Assembly (NCBI RefSeq): GCF_008298035.1
Contig: NZ_CP042910.1
Location: 2,118,501 to 2,182,500, forward strand
DNA from: Gimesia maris
Lineage (GTDB): Bacteria; Planctomycetota; Planctomycetia; Planctomycetales; Planctomycetaceae
Direction: 5' to 3'
DNA: 64,000 nt
Part shown: piece by piece, positions 54,487 to 63,343 of the stretch
Numbering within the stretch: position 1 is the stretch's first letter
Layout: every line of letters starts with the position of its first letter
Position numbers and translations under genes: made by a program
The notes under the pieces: generated by a model
Told to the model about the DNA's origin: nothing
What the model saw: the letters and a program-made list of their open reading frames with translations, nothing else
Database searches by the model: none

Positions 54487-54619
54487 AGAAGGGATTTCGG
54501 GCAAGGGTATTCCTGGCAACCGCAGAGAAAAGGATTTTCGGGGGCTGTTCAAAATCAAGAGTGCTGACGATAATAATCTCGTGCACTGTCCCTGTAGCTG
54601 CTTCTCTTAAGGAAAATCA

Positions 54620-56179
54620 ATGGAACCACTTGATCTGAAGGATTTCGAATGGAAGATCGAAGTCCGACCTTTGACAATGGACGACTTCGATGCCTTGGTG
54701 GAAATGGAGCAACTCTGTTTTCCCGGCATGCAGACCTGGGGGCGGGAGCATATTGAAAGCCAGCTCAAGCATTTTCCCGAGGGACAACTCTGTGTGGAAA
54801 TTGATGGGCGACTGGCGGCTTCGTCTTCCAGTCTGATTCTGACATTTGACCCCAGTATGGAGTGGCATAACTGGAAAGCAGTCGCCGACGACGGGTATAT
54901 CCGCAATCATAATCCCAAGGGGGATACGCTGTACGGGATCGAAATCATGGTTCACCCTGATTTTCGCGGGATGAAACTTTCCCGGCGGATGTATGATGCC
55001 CGCAAAGAACTCTGCCGTCAGAAAAATCTGACCCAGATGATTATTGCCGGTCGGATTCCAGGATATCATCTGCACGCCGACAAATTGACGGCCCGTGAAT
55101 ACATTGACTGCGTGGTTGAAAAGGCGATCTATGATCAGGTGTTGACAGCACAACTGGCCAATGGATTTTCCGTGCAGGGGCTGATTCCCAATTATCTGCC
55201 CTCGGATACCGAATCCTGCGGGTATGCGACCTACCTGGAGTGGACGAATCTGGACTATAAACGTGGTGCCAAACGGCGTTTTCATCATCCGGTCGAACCG
55301 ATCCGGATCTGTGTCGTGCAGTACCAGATGCGTTCGATTAAAGGCTTCGACGAGTTTGCCCAGCAGTGCGAGTTCTTTCTGGATACGGCCTCCGATTATA
55401 AATGCGACTTCATCCTGTTTCCGGAGTTGTTTACCACACAACTGCTTTCCTGTGTGGAGGCGACTCGTCCCGGGCAGGCCGCACGACGTCTGGCGGAATT
55501 CACACCACAGTATCTCGATTTCTTTACGGAAATGGCTGTCAAATACAATGTCAACGTGATTGGGGGGTCGCAGTTTGTTGTCGAGCATGGCACGCTGTTT
55601 AACTCGTCCTATCTGTTCGGTCGCGATGGAACAATTGGAAAACAGGATAAAATTCATATCACTCCCAGTGAACGCAAGTGGTGGGGCGTCAGTTCAGGCA
55701 ACCGGGTTGAAGTCTTTGAAACGGATTGCGGTACGATCGCCATCCAGATCTGTTACGATATTGAATTCCCCGAACTGACCCGGATTGCCGCTCAGAAAGG
55801 GGCACAGATTGTCTTCGTGCCTTTCAATACCGATACGCGGCACGGTTATCTGCGGGTCAGACATTGTGCCCAGGCACGCTGTGTCGAAAATCACCTGTAC
55901 GTAGCGATATCAGGCTGCACAGGCAATCTGCCCTTTGTGGAAAATGCCGACATCCACTATGCCCAGTCTGGGATTTTTACACCCTCCGATATGGAATTCG
56001 CCAGTGATGGCGTGGCGGCGGAGTGTAATCCGAACGTCGAAACCGTGATTATTCATGACCTCGACTTCGAACTGTTAAGGCGGCATCGTGAGTCGGGCAG
56101 TGTGCAGAACTGGAATGACCGCCGTACAGAACTCTACCGGGTGGTCTACAAGGAAGATGGCAACTCCTTCGAGATTTGA
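54620..56179 (+). CDS. GNAT acetyltransferase-nitrilase fusion
   Basis: The product is 519 residues. Residues ~10-205 are a GNAT domain (ending [20 protein letters not shown], the acetyl-CoA-binding stretch). Residues ~225-510 are a carbon-nitrogen hydrolase with the full catalytic triad: Glu in [13 protein letters not shown], Lys in [15 protein letters not shown], Cys in [14 protein letters not shown]. The fusion is a recurrent architecture in bacteria and is usually annotated as a bifunctional GNAT/carbon-nitrogen hydrolase; the amide substrate is not known. A TAAGGAAAA box ~8 nt upstream supports ATG 54620. Confidence 0.92.
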   Translation: MEPLDLKDFEWKIEVRPLTMDDFDALVEMEQLCFPGMQTWGREHIESQLKHFPEGQLCVEIDGRLAASSSSLILTFDPSMEWHNWKAVADDGYIRNHNPKGDTLYGIEIMVHPDFRGMKLSRRMYDARKELCRQKNLTQMIIAGRIPGYHLHADKLTAREYIDCVVEKAIYDQVLTAQLANGFSVQGLIPNYLPSDTESCGYATYLEWTNLDYKRGAKRRFHHPVEPIRICVVQYQMRSIKGFDEFAQQCEFFLDTASDYKCDFILFPELFTTQLLSCVEATRPGQAARRLAEFTPQYLDFFTEMAVKYNVNVIGGSQFVVEHGTLFNSSYLFGRDGTIGKQDKIHITPSERKWWGVSSGNRVEVFETDCGTIAIQICYDIEFPELTRIAAQKGAQIVFVPFNTDTRHGYLRVRHCAQARCVENHLYVAISGCTGNLPFVENADIHYAQSGIFTPSDMEFASDGVAAECNPNVETVIIHDLDFELLRRHRESGSVQNWNDRRTELYRVVYKEDGNSFEI

Positions 56180-56203
56180 CCAGTCCCGCATCAGTCTGAT
56201 CTC

Positions 56204-56244
56204 GCAGCCCGAGCCATGATGTCATAAAATCTGGCTCGGACTGC
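56204..56244. terminator. Strong hairpin without T-run
   Basis: GCAGCCCGAGCCA and TGGCTCGGACTGC pair over 13 positions with one mismatch. It lies 24 nt after the GNAT-nitrilase stop. It lacks a T-run, so it is either a weak terminator or a processing/stability hairpin. Confidence 0.4.
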
Positions 56245-56305
56245 CTGTGGGAGAGCCCCCAGGTAGTGTTACTGCGTTCTCGTCTCACCAGCTTCAGGTG
56301 TGCGA

Positions 56306-57421
56306 ATGAATCATGACCGCTTTTCCTGCGAGCAAATATCTATGATTGATGCCTATCGGAATACCTCAAAAAAAGCCGGTATGCCACCTGGTTCTCTGAT
56401 CCACGTGGCCGACTTTAATGAAGAAGATACACGAATTTCTGTGATCGATTATGGGCTGATTGATGTCGAGGAACCCAGTGTGGAAACAGTGGAGGATCTG
56501 CTCAAATTCCGTGAGAAGGATTCGATTACCTGGGTCTGCCTGGAAGGACTCAAAAATGTCGAAATCACCGAGCTGATCGGCAAATATTTCGACATTCATC
56601 CGTTAGTGCTGGAAGATATTCTCAATACTCACCAGAGGCCCAAGTTCGAAGAGTACGATGATTATCTCTATATCGTTCTGAAAGGTCTCTCCCTGGGAGA
56701 AGAGGACGTTGCGTCGAGTGAGTTTAGTGTCGATTACGAGCAGATCAGCATTCTGGTGTTTAATGATTTCGTTTTTACCTTCAAAGAGTGGAAGGACGAA
56801 TTGTTTCTTCCCCTGATTCAGCGGATCCGCACCAGTACAGGCCGCATTCGATCTCTGGGGTCGGATTATCTGACCTATGCGATTTTAGACAGCATCGTCG
56901 ATCAGAATTTTGTGCTGCTGGACTCGATGGATGAGCGGATTGATGAAATTGAAGCAGAATTATTATCGGATCCCACCTCAAATACGCTGGTTTCCATTCA
57001 GCATCTGAAGCGGGAACTGATCAATATACGTCGTTCGACTTCACCTCAGCGGGAACTGTTGTCAGCGATCCTGCGATCAGATCATGATCTGATCAGCGAG
57101 AAAACGCATATCTACTTTCGCGATGTGTTTGATCATGTTCTGCGGATCTCAGAATCGGTGGACTCTTATCGTGATATGCTGGCCGGCCTGCTGGATATCT
57201 ATGTTTCGAGTGTGAGTAACAAAATGAATGAGGTGATGAAAATCCTGACGGTATTTGCCTCGATTTTTATTCCGCTTACATTTATTGCGGGAATTTATGG
57301 TATGAACTTTGAATACATGCCTGAACTCCGCTGGAAATGGTCGTATCCGCTTCTGTGGGTGGTTTTTATCACATTACCTGTGGTACTGGTGACCTATTTT
57401 AAAAAGAAAAAATGGTTGTGA
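56306..57421 (+). CDS. corA: CorA-family Mg2+/Co2+ transporter
   Basis: The product is 371 residues from ATG 56306; GTG 56300 and ATG 56342 are alternatives. It has the long acidic N-terminal cytoplasmic domain and two C-terminal helices with the selectivity motif GMN in FIAGIYGMNFEYMPELRWKW, followed by a basic tail (YFKKKKWL). Conserved cytoplasmic features such as HPLVLEDILNTHQRPKFEEY are present. It moves Mg2+ (or Co2+) into the cytoplasm as a pentamer. It stands alone, with the strong hairpin upstream and a repeat cluster downstream. Confidence 0.95.
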   Translation: MNHDRFSCEQISMIDAYRNTSKKAGMPPGSLIHVADFNEEDTRISVIDYGLIDVEEPSVETVEDLLKFREKDSITWVCLEGLKNVEITELIGKYFDIHPLVLEDILNTHQRPKFEEYDDYLYIVLKGLSLGEEDVASSEFSVDYEQISILVFNDFVFTFKEWKDELFLPLIQRIRTSTGRIRSLGSDYLTYAILDSIVDQNFVLLDSMDERIDEIEAELLSDPTSNTLVSIQHLKRELINIRRSTSPQRELLSAILRSDHDLISEKTHIYFRDVFDHVLRISESVDSYRDMLAGLLDIYVSSVSNKMNEVMKILTVFASIFIPLTFIAGIYGMNFEYMPELRWKWSYPLLWVVFITLPVVLVTYFKKKKWL

Positions 57422-57466
57422 ACCGGCCTGGATGAGATTTCTGAATTAAACCCTGACCTGTTGACG

Positions 57467-57576
57467 GTGGTTCGGGATATTCATCTGCAGATACTGAAGG
57501 CACTTCTTTTATAATGCCTGGTGAACCCGGGAAGGAGGCCCTGAGCACAGGCACTGTCGGGCAGGCCGACCGATGG
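57467..57576. repeat. Long direct repeat, copy 1
   Basis: Related to 57789-57905. Shared blocks: GTGGTTCGGG, ATTCATCTGC, GCACTTCTTTTATAATGC and the G+C-rich GTCGGGC..GCCGACCG. It includes a perfect TATAAT. No gene overlaps. Confidence 0.75.
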
Positions 57577-57646
57577 CACCCGGCGGGTAGAGGAAGTTCG
57601 ATTGTGGAGGGAGCGGATTCGCCAGGACCTCCTGTTCGCTGCGCTC

Positions 57647-57672
57647 ACCCCGGATTACATCCGGGGTTACCC
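57647..57672. repeat. Palindromic repeat unit 1
   Basis: CCCCGGAT-TAC-ATCCGGGG, 8-bp perfect arms, embedded in ACCCCGGATT..GGGGTTACCC. It recurs at 57748 with two compensating changes. Confidence 0.8.
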
Positions 57673-57747
57673 TTTCTTTTGTGTTATATCGGGGTAGTCA
57701 ATTCTTATTTGAAGGTCTGCTCTGACAGTTTCCTGTTGTCTGCGACA

Positions 57748-57773
57748 ACCCCGAATTACATTCGGGGCTACCC
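57748..57773. repeat. Palindromic repeat unit 2
   Basis: CCCCGAAT-TAC-ATTCGGGG. Relative to unit 1, G and its partner C have changed to A and T, so pairing is kept. Confidence 0.8.
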
Positions 57774-57788
57774 CCTGATCTGTATATA

Positions 57789-57905
57789 GTGGTTCGGGTT
57801 ATTCATCTGCGGGGGTGGGGGCACTTCTTTTATAATGCGATGTGAAACCGATCAGGGGATGATCGCATCGGCACGGTCGGGCGAGCCGACCGGGGCGCCC
57901 GACCG
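57789..57905. repeat. Long direct repeat, copy 2, with terminal hairpin
   Basis: Second copy of the 57467 repeat. Its end holds CGGTCGGGCG (57874-57883) and CGCCCGACCG (57896-57905), a perfect 10-bp stem with a 12-nt loop, followed by TTTTG; copy 1 has the left part but lacks the matching right arm. Confidence 0.75.
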
Positions 57906-58407
57906 TTTTGTATTGCTACCACGAAAAACACGAAATGACACGAAAGGGGAGGGGTGATGCTTGGGGTTTGGGAAGCGGGTTTGATTGCATGTTGGATTAT
58001 TTTGTGGAAGGGCCTGGGGAGGTCAAGGGGGATGAACAGTAAAATGTGGCGAACTGTGTTGATATGGGAACGATGTCTGGCGGTGCTGAGACGATGTTTG
58101 GACGAAAACCTGCGAAGTGCGTCGACCCGCAGGCATACATTGGGAACGGGTGTTGTTTTGACAAGTGAATATCTGGAAAAAACAGGCTCATTTATCGTGA
58201 AGAGTACGAACAAGTGTCGCGTGTTCCGGTGCACTGTAAACTGGATACGCGCGCGACCCAAAACAACGCTTATCGCCGGTGGCGCGCAGCGGTCAAGTTC
58301 ATTTTATGCAGCGGGAGTGCGGGAATGTGCAGCAGCAGGTGTGGGAAGTTCAGTCCTGCAGGCGGATGGAAACGCTGCTGTAATACGGGACACCGTCAAG
58401 AGCTTAT
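57906..58407. other. Gene-free stretch with three CACGAAA units
   Basis: Three CACGAAA units lie at 57920-57946, a motif seen as a common intergenic repeat in many bacterial genomes. Frames on both strands (plus 57954-58409, minus 57830-58261) have no ribosome site, no fold and overlap each other, so they are left out. Confidence 0.55.
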
Positions 58408-58446
58408 AAAAAACGCCTCAGAGAAACCTGTTCCCTGAGGCATTTT
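58408..58446. terminator. Bidirectional terminator
   Basis: GCCTCAG (58415-58421) pairs with CTGAGGC (58435-58441) plus flanking A/T pairs; on the minus strand it is followed by TTTTTT. It ends the sialate esterase transcript. Confidence 0.8.
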
Positions 58447-58470
58447 GTGACTGCATTATCAGTAGATTGC

Positions 58471-60048
58471 TTAATGATTATTGATTGTTATTCCAGGCCA
58501 GTCATCCGTACGAAAGGGTGTGACAGGCAGACCTTCTTTATTCTGGACGTTACAGACGGGGTTATCTGCCCAGGCGTAGCGAACGGCAGCTGGATTCGCA
58601 ACTGCGTCACTCCAGACTTCGATTTTATTGCTGCCAACAATTTTCGCATTCGCTTTGACAAACTTCTTGTCTTCGCCGGCAATGGCGAAACCGATGGGAG
58701 TTGTCACGTCGAAGGTATCGAGGCCACCGCCAACATGATCAAAGGTCAGAATCGCTTTGTTGCCTTTGACTTCCATAGATTTGTAACGGGGGCTCTGGTG
58801 TACGACTTTCACGCCATAGTCTTTCGCCAGTGCCCAGCGGGCCAGTCGCATGGCGACATCCTGTTTGTTTTTGGGATGAATGTCAGAGGCTTCACCCAGA
58901 TTCAGGATGACGGCTTCACCCGTATTGGGGAGTGCATCCATTGTCATGGTCTGTGCTTCACGGAGTTCAGCCCAGTCGCTGTCAGCTGGTTCCGGGTTTT
59001 CGTTGCGGAAATCTGCCAGTTGGACCCAGTAGAAGGAGAAATCGCCCTGTTTCCATTCGTCACGCCAGTTCTGGATCATGTAAGGGAACAGTTTTCGATA
59101 CTGATAGGCGCGGCTGGCATTGGATTCACCCTGGTACCAGATCACACCTTTGATCCCGTAACCAATGGTCGGGTATAATACGCCATTGTAAATGTTAGCC
59201 GGACGATGATTACCTGTCAGCGGGTTACGTGGTGCGCGAGGACGCCGTGGCGCGGCTTTTCCAGCTGCATTGGCTTTTTTGACTGATTCTTTCCACTGAT
59301 CCAGACGTTTATTGTAAGCTGTAACAGCCTGTTCATGGTTGTAGGACGCTTCTGTCTTTTCCCATTTTTCCAGCATCTCTTTAAAGGCAGGCTCATCTTC
59401 CAGTCGTTTACGATTCACCCAGGCTTCTGCAGAAGAACCACCCCAGGCATTGTCAATCAGGCCGATGGGGACATTCAATGTCTGGTAGAGTTGCCGACCA
59501 AAAAAGTACCCAACCCCCGAAAAGTTTCTGACGGTCTCAGGGGTACAGGCTTCCCACTGACCTTTGAAGTTATCCTGGGCTACCTGTGTGCCAACCTGGG
59601 GTACCGATATCAATCGGATCTTGGGGTAATTGGCGGTCATGATTTCCAGGTCGGCATCATTGGATGATCCAACGGTCCAGGCCATATTGGATTGACCAGA
59701 ACAGATCCAGACTTCTCCAGAAAGTACATTTTTCAGGGTGATGGACTCTTTTCCCTTGATCGTGATTTCATAGGGACCACCAACTTTGAGAGGTTCGAGT
59801 GTGACTTTCCATTTTCCATTTTCATCTGCAGTAGCAGAGTGAGTCTGTCCATTGACGGTAACGGTGATTTTCTCACCTGGTTCGGCCCAACCCCATAACG
59901 GGTTTTTCTGCCCCTGTTGCAGGACCATGTTGTCACCGATAATCGCGGGAAGTTTGATTTCTGCGTGCGCCAGCTTTACATTCAATGCATTCACGGAGAT
60001 CAGCATCAGCAAAACGGCTGCAAGTCGTTTCAGAGAGGTACAATTCAT
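58471..60048 (-). CDS. Exported sialate O-acetylesterase-like protein
   Basis: The product is 525 residues with a signal peptide (~1-29, [20 protein letters not shown]). An N-terminal Ig-like domain ([20 protein letters not shown]) is followed by the SGNH-type catalytic core: Ser in [13 protein letters not shown] and the Asn/Gly block [20 protein letters not shown]. An insertion rich in Lys/Ala/Pro lies around 230-290. It removes O-acetyl groups from sialic acid or from other acetylated sugars; the true substrate is open because no sialic acid genes are nearby. AAGGA is ~9 nt upstream of ATG 60048. It is divergent from the deacetylase gene. Confidence 0.9.
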   Translation of the reverse strand: MNCTSLKRLAAVLLMLISVNALNVKLAHAEIKLPAIIGDNMVLQQGQKNPLWGWAEPGEKITVTVNGQTHSATADENGKWKVTLEPLKVGGPYEITIKGKESITLKNVLSGEVWICSGQSNMAWTVGSSNDADLEIMTANYPKIRLISVPQVGTQVAQDNFKGQWEACTPETVRNFSGVGYFFGRQLYQTLNVPIGLIDNAWGGSSAEAWVNRKRLEDEPAFKEMLEKWEKTEASYNHEQAVTAYNKRLDQWKESVKKANAAGKAAPRRPRAPRNPLTGNHRPANIYNGVLYPTIGYGIKGVIWYQGESNASRAYQYRKLFPYMIQNWRDEWKQGDFSFYWVQLADFRNENPEPADSDWAELREAQTMTMDALPNTGEAVILNLGEASDIHPKNKQDVAMRLARWALAKDYGVKVVHQSPRYKSMEVKGNKAILTFDHVGGGLDTFDVTTPIGFAIAGEDKKFVKANAKIVGSNKIEVWSDAVANPAAVRYAWADNPVCNVQNKEGLPVTPFRTDDWPGITINNH

Positions 60049-60202
60049 TTGTAGTTCCTTGCAGGATAAGTAGAATAGAGAAGTGGTAACAATCCAAATC
60101 CACTTATAGCTTGATCTGATTGATATCAGAATTCAAGCGAACGCTTTCAATTCGCGGCATCAAATCCTGTATTTCATTTTCCGTAACTCCCTCAGGTGAT
60201 TT

Positions 60203-61147
60203 ATGAAACGTCAAATGATGATGATCTGGTTCTGTGTAATTGCTGCGACCAGTGTCGCTTCTGTTCAGGCGGAACACAAAGAAACAGGGGAGAAACGATA
60301 TCTCATCATCCACGCGGACGATGCCGGTATGTCGCATTCGGTGAATCAGGCAACGATAGAAGGCATGCAGAAAGGAATCGTCTCGTCTGCGAGCATAATG
60401 GTGCCTTGTCCCTGGTTCAAAGAATTTGCCGAATACGCAAAGCAGAATCCGGATCAGGATTTTGGCATTCATCTGACTTTGAATTCGGAATGGAAAAATT
60501 ATCGCTGGGGACCAGTTGCTTCGCGTGATCTGGTCCCCAGCCTGCTAGACGAGGAGCAATATCTCTGGGACAATGTCGGGCAGGTAATGCAGCATGTTAA
60601 TGTAAAAGACGCCGAAAAAGAGCTGCGAGCCCAGATCGAGCGTGCGAAAAAATTTGGTGTTCCCTTAAGTCACCTCGATACCCATATGGGGGCTGTCGTC
60701 AGCCGCCCTGATCTGCTGGAAATGTATGTGAATCTGGGAATTGAATACCAGCTCCCTGTCTTGTTTGTTGCTAATCTTGATCCGAAGAAGTACGGCCTGA
60801 TTGCAGAGAAGTCGAAAGAACTCAAAGCGGTTCTTTCGAAAAACGGTCTGCCCGTGTTGGATGAACTGGTTCAGTTTTATGGCGAGCCAGATTATGGAAA
60901 GCGAAAACAGTCATATCTGGACAAGCTGCGGGGACTCAAACCGGGGGTGACACAGATAATTATTCATTGTGGCATTGATAATCAGGAATTACAGAATATT
61001 ACCCATAGTTCCTCACGCCGCGATGGAGATCGACGTGTCTTTACTGATCCGGAAGTCATGAAAGAAATTAAGGACCTGGGGATTGAGGTCATTACATGGA
61101 AACAGTTCCATGAAATGGCAAAGCAGAAAGTGAAAGTGGCAGAGTAG
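60203..61147 (+). CDS. Exported YdjC/ChbG-family carbohydrate deacetylase
   Basis: The product is 314 residues with a signal peptide (~1-24, MMMIWFCVIAATSVASVQAE). The family metal site is present: YLIIHADDAGMSHSVN (Asp pair), FGIHLTLNSEW and HLDTHMGAV (His). ChbG removes an acetyl group from chitin oligosaccharides; other members act on various acetylated sugars. GATTTATG context gives ATG 60203, with a weak ribosome site. It is head-to-head with the sialate esterase gene across 154 nt, suggesting a shared deacetylation theme (inference). Confidence 0.9.
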   Translation: MKRQMMMIWFCVIAATSVASVQAEHKETGEKRYLIIHADDAGMSHSVNQATIEGMQKGIVSSASIMVPCPWFKEFAEYAKQNPDQDFGIHLTLNSEWKNYRWGPVASRDLVPSLLDEEQYLWDNVGQVMQHVNVKDAEKELRAQIERAKKFGVPLSHLDTHMGAVVSRPDLLEMYVNLGIEYQLPVLFVANLDPKKYGLIAEKSKELKAVLSKNGLPVLDELVQFYGEPDYGKRKQSYLDKLRGLKPGVTQIIIHCGIDNQELQNITHSSSRRDGDRRVFTDPEVMKEIKDLGIEVITWKQFHEMAKQKVKVAE

Positions 61148-61270
61148 GGGACAGCCATCCACAAAGTCCCGGAAACTGCAACATTATTAGCTATCAAGTT
61201 CATTACATACAGGACGATGGGGGATTTGGTGATTGTAGTTGCAGAGCAGGGGCGCAGCTCCGGCAGGTAG

Positions 61271-61304
61271 AAAAAATCCCCCGCAGACTAACTGTCTGCA
61301 GGGG
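61271..61304. terminator. Bidirectional terminator
   Basis: CCCCGCAGAC and GTCTGCAGGGG form a stem (one extra A) at 61278-61304. On the minus strand it is followed by TTTTTT (61271-61276), ending the Cys-rich operon; on plus it is followed by a shorter T-run. A second short hairpin (AAAGATAG/CTATCTTT) lies at 61314-61336. Confidence 0.75.
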
Positions 61305-61347
61305 ACCATTTTCAAAGATAGAAACGATCTATCTTTTTCAGGAGGTA

Positions 61348-61650
61348 TTATTGCGGGGGGCTGTTAGCGGTGGGGCTTTCGATGCAGCAGTTCCCCCCGG
61401 TTTCGCAGCAGGAGAGTTTTGTCTCACAGCAGGTTGTTTCTGTCAGGCAGCATTGTTCTGCCTGGTCACAACAGGCCAGGTCCTCCAGGCAGCAGTCTGC
61501 TTTTGAAGAGGTAATACAACAGGCTTGACCTTGTTCGCAACAGGTCAAATTCAGTTGACAACAGTTGGATGTATCTGTTTGTGAATGAGCAGAGGCAGTA
61601 ATTCCCAGCCCGACAGACAACATTGTGGCAGTGATCATTTTCGATAACAT
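61348..61650 (-). CDS. Exported Cys-pair repeat protein (CC-x5)
   Basis: The product is 100 residues. Signal peptide ~1-22 (ITATMLSVGLGITASAHS). The mature ~75 residues contain nine CC pairs, 18 cysteines, and no others. Spacings between pairs are 5, 5, 7, 5, 5, 5, 5 and 5 residues, so it is close to a pure CC-x5 heptad (units such as CCEQGQA, CCDQAEQ, CCETKLS). That is unlike metallothioneins, which use C-x-C. AAAGGAG 7 nt upstream supports ATG 61650. It follows the 127-residue exported protein by 76 nt and shares its transcript. Metal binding, redox buffering or a beta-solenoid with stacked disulfides are all possible; no function is known to me. Confidence 0.85.
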   Translation of the reverse strand: MLSKMITATMLSVGLGITASAHSQTDTSNCCQLNLTCCEQGQACCITSSKADCCLEDLACCDQAEQCCLTETTCCETKLSCCETGGNCCIESPTANSPPQ

Positions 61651-61726
61651 CTGACATCTCCTTTAGAGTGGATCAGTGAATGAATTGCTGAAATTGGATG
61701 AAACATGAGTACGCGGTTTCAGGTGA

Positions 61727-62110
61727 TCAGCAGATCCAGACGCAGTGTATCAGATATAATGGGCGTGAATTCGCCTGAAAATGGTGGGATGTAGCGACTG
61801 TACTCAGGCCGAATGGAGCTGGCAGACTGGAATCATGCGATGTGGAAATTCCAGTATCTGGTTCGGGTAATCGACTTTTGGAAGTCGCCAGGACCTGGTG
61901 AATACTGCATTGGCAGTCATCACTTGAGGCTGGCCTGACCGGGCAATGATCAGGTGCATCCTGGGACAGGCAGCATTGTGAATCAGAAGGAAGCGGCAGG
62001 TTCTGCGACTGGTTGTTCGAAGCGCAGGTTCTATTATCAGAAATGGTCAGACTGGACAGACTGGACAGTAATGCCAGTGATAAACCAGTTTTGAGTAGAA
62101 GATTGAGCAT
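61727..62110 (-). CDS. Small exported protein, unknown function
   Basis: The product is 127 residues: signal peptide ~1-24 (MLNLLLKTGLSLALLSSLSS), then a chain with scattered cysteines (TCAS, QCCLSQ, HCPV, DDCQCS) and a Ser/His-rich second half ending HCVWIC. No domain recognised. It begins the operon with the CC-x5 protein and is preceded by AGAGAGAAA. Small secreted Cys/His proteins near rRNA operons are unusual; the pair may handle metals (inference only). Confidence 0.6.
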   Translation of the reverse strand: MLNLLLKTGLSLALLSSLSSLTISDNRTCASNNQSQNLPLPSDSQCCLSQDAPDHCPVRPASSDDCQCSIHQVLATSKSRLPEPDTGISTSHDSSLPAPFGLSTVATSHHFQANSRPLYLIHCVWIC

Positions 62111-62368
62111 CGTTGTTTCTCTCTGATAGATAAATTTCGGTCAGGGAGCTTTGTTGAAAGAACGTATTCCCTGATGTCTGTCAGCTACTACGTGTTTAAT
62201 GTGTGAACCGTTGGAAAACTGTTTCCGGGTGGATAACAGCTGAAAGCGAACCAGTTCGCAGGTGGTGTGTCTTTTTACCATGAAGAAAATGTAATTTTTT
62301 GTAAAACTAGTGTCGAAAGAGACTTTACAGCAACAACATAAGAAGACAGAATACGCGTCCTCTTATTG

Positions 62369-62442
<74 letters not shown>

Positions 62443-62533
62443 TTTTTTTCTTCTCTAAGAGGGACTCCAGGTTTTGTAGCTTTTTTAGTTGCATGCCTGG
62501 GGTTTGCCAGCAATAGTATTGTTGGCACTGTTA

Positions 62534-62606
<73 letters not shown>

Positions 62607-62680
62607 TTGTGTTTTCGGGAAGTGAAGTGACCTGTGCCTTTTAGAGGTTCTAAATCAGGTCCCAAGTCTTTCTGGAAAAC

Positions 62681-62809
62681 TTCCAGGGAATTTTTCTCCC
62701 CTGGGTTGACGGGTGGTTTCTGACTGGTTAAGATCCCGCTCCGCTATTTGTTCTTGGCAGGTTTGTTGAGGGCAAGTGGTTGTCACAAAAGGTTTTGTGA
62801 CAAAAAAAC
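62681..62809. repeat. 129-bp tandem repeat, copy 1
   Basis: Begins TTCCAGGGAA and carries promoter P1 and a perfect hairpin TTGTCACAAAA-GG-TTTTGTGACAA (62780-62803). Copy 2 follows directly at offset 129. Confidence 0.75.
62706..62734 (+). promoter_or_regulatory. rRNA-type promoter P1
   Basis: TTGACG (62706-62711), 17-nt spacer, TAAGAT (62729-62734), then a GC-rich CCCGC discriminator. It is downstream of tRNA-Ala, so it would drive 23S alone. Confidence 0.65.
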
Positions 62810-62938
62810 TTTCAGAGAATTTAATCTCTCTGGCTTGACGAGTGGTTTCTGACTGGTTAGGATTCTGCTCCTTCACTTGTTCTTAACAAATCTTGTTGAG
62901 TGCAAGTGGTTGTCGCAAAGCAGTTTGTGGCAAGAAAG
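62810..62938. repeat. 129-bp tandem repeat, copy 2
   Basis: Diverged copy. The hairpin TTGTCGCAAA..TTTGTGGCAA is kept by G-T wobble pairs, and the promoter P2 sits at the same relative place as P1. The following ~50 bp (to P3) look like a third, degraded copy. Confidence 0.7.
62835..62863 (+). promoter_or_regulatory. rRNA-type promoter P2
   Basis: TTGACG (62835-62840), 17-nt spacer, TAGGAT (62858-62863), in the second copy of the tandem unit, exactly 129 bp after P1. Confidence 0.65.
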
Positions 62939-62985
62939 TGTTTGAGAGGTTTTGAAAAAAGTTTTCAGATTTGTTTCTCGGACGG

Positions 62986-63013
62986 TTGACTTTCTGAGAG
63001 ACGACGATAAGAT
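62986..63013 (+). promoter_or_regulatory. rRNA-type promoter P3
   Basis: TTGACT (62986-62991), 16-nt spacer, TAAGAT (63008-63013). Closest to 23S, ~330 nt upstream. Confidence 0.6.
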
Positions 63014-63120
63014 GACTCTCTCAGCTGACTTAAGTCGATTGAATCGAATTCAGCAGTGCTGGTTTTGATTCAGCTGATTTTGGTTGGCTGTTTTTCTCTG
63101 GGGATAACCCTGAGGATCAA

Positions 63121-63133
63121 CGATCTTTGACAA
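63121..63133 (+). promoter_or_regulatory. boxA-like antitermination site
   Basis: CGATCTTTGACAA resembles the boxA consensus TGCTCTTTAACA found in rRNA leaders. It is ~210 nt upstream of 23S. As a promoter it fails, because no -10 lies 16-18 nt from TTGACA. Confidence 0.45.
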
Positions 63134-63181
63134 TTTGGTAAAAGTAATAAGTGGCATCTATAAACATAGAGTTCTCAAGTT

Positions 63182-63210
63182 GCAATACCAATTCTTAGGA
63201 ATTGTATTGC
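63182..63210 (+). other. Strong hairpin in 23S leader
   Basis: GCAATACCAATTC pairs with GAATTGTATTGC (one bulged C) around a 4-nt loop. It may be an rRNA processing or protective stem. Confidence 0.5.
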
Positions 63211-63343
63211 TACCGAGATTTTGTTCTTAGGCAAATCGACTCAAGTGCAAGGTTGTTATGCAAGACCTTGTGAATTGAGATCGGGTTGTAATGTTTTTGG
63301 CTCCCGCTGGCCAATGTGGTCTTTGTGAGGTAAAAATTATTAC

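Noticed and set aside
57830..58409. Overlapping 143- and 151-residue frames
   Set aside because: They lie in repeat DNA on opposite strands, with no ribosome site or fold.
63127..63156. TTGACA as a fourth 23S promoter
   Set aside because: No -10-like hexamer at 16-18 nt; a boxA-like reading fits better.
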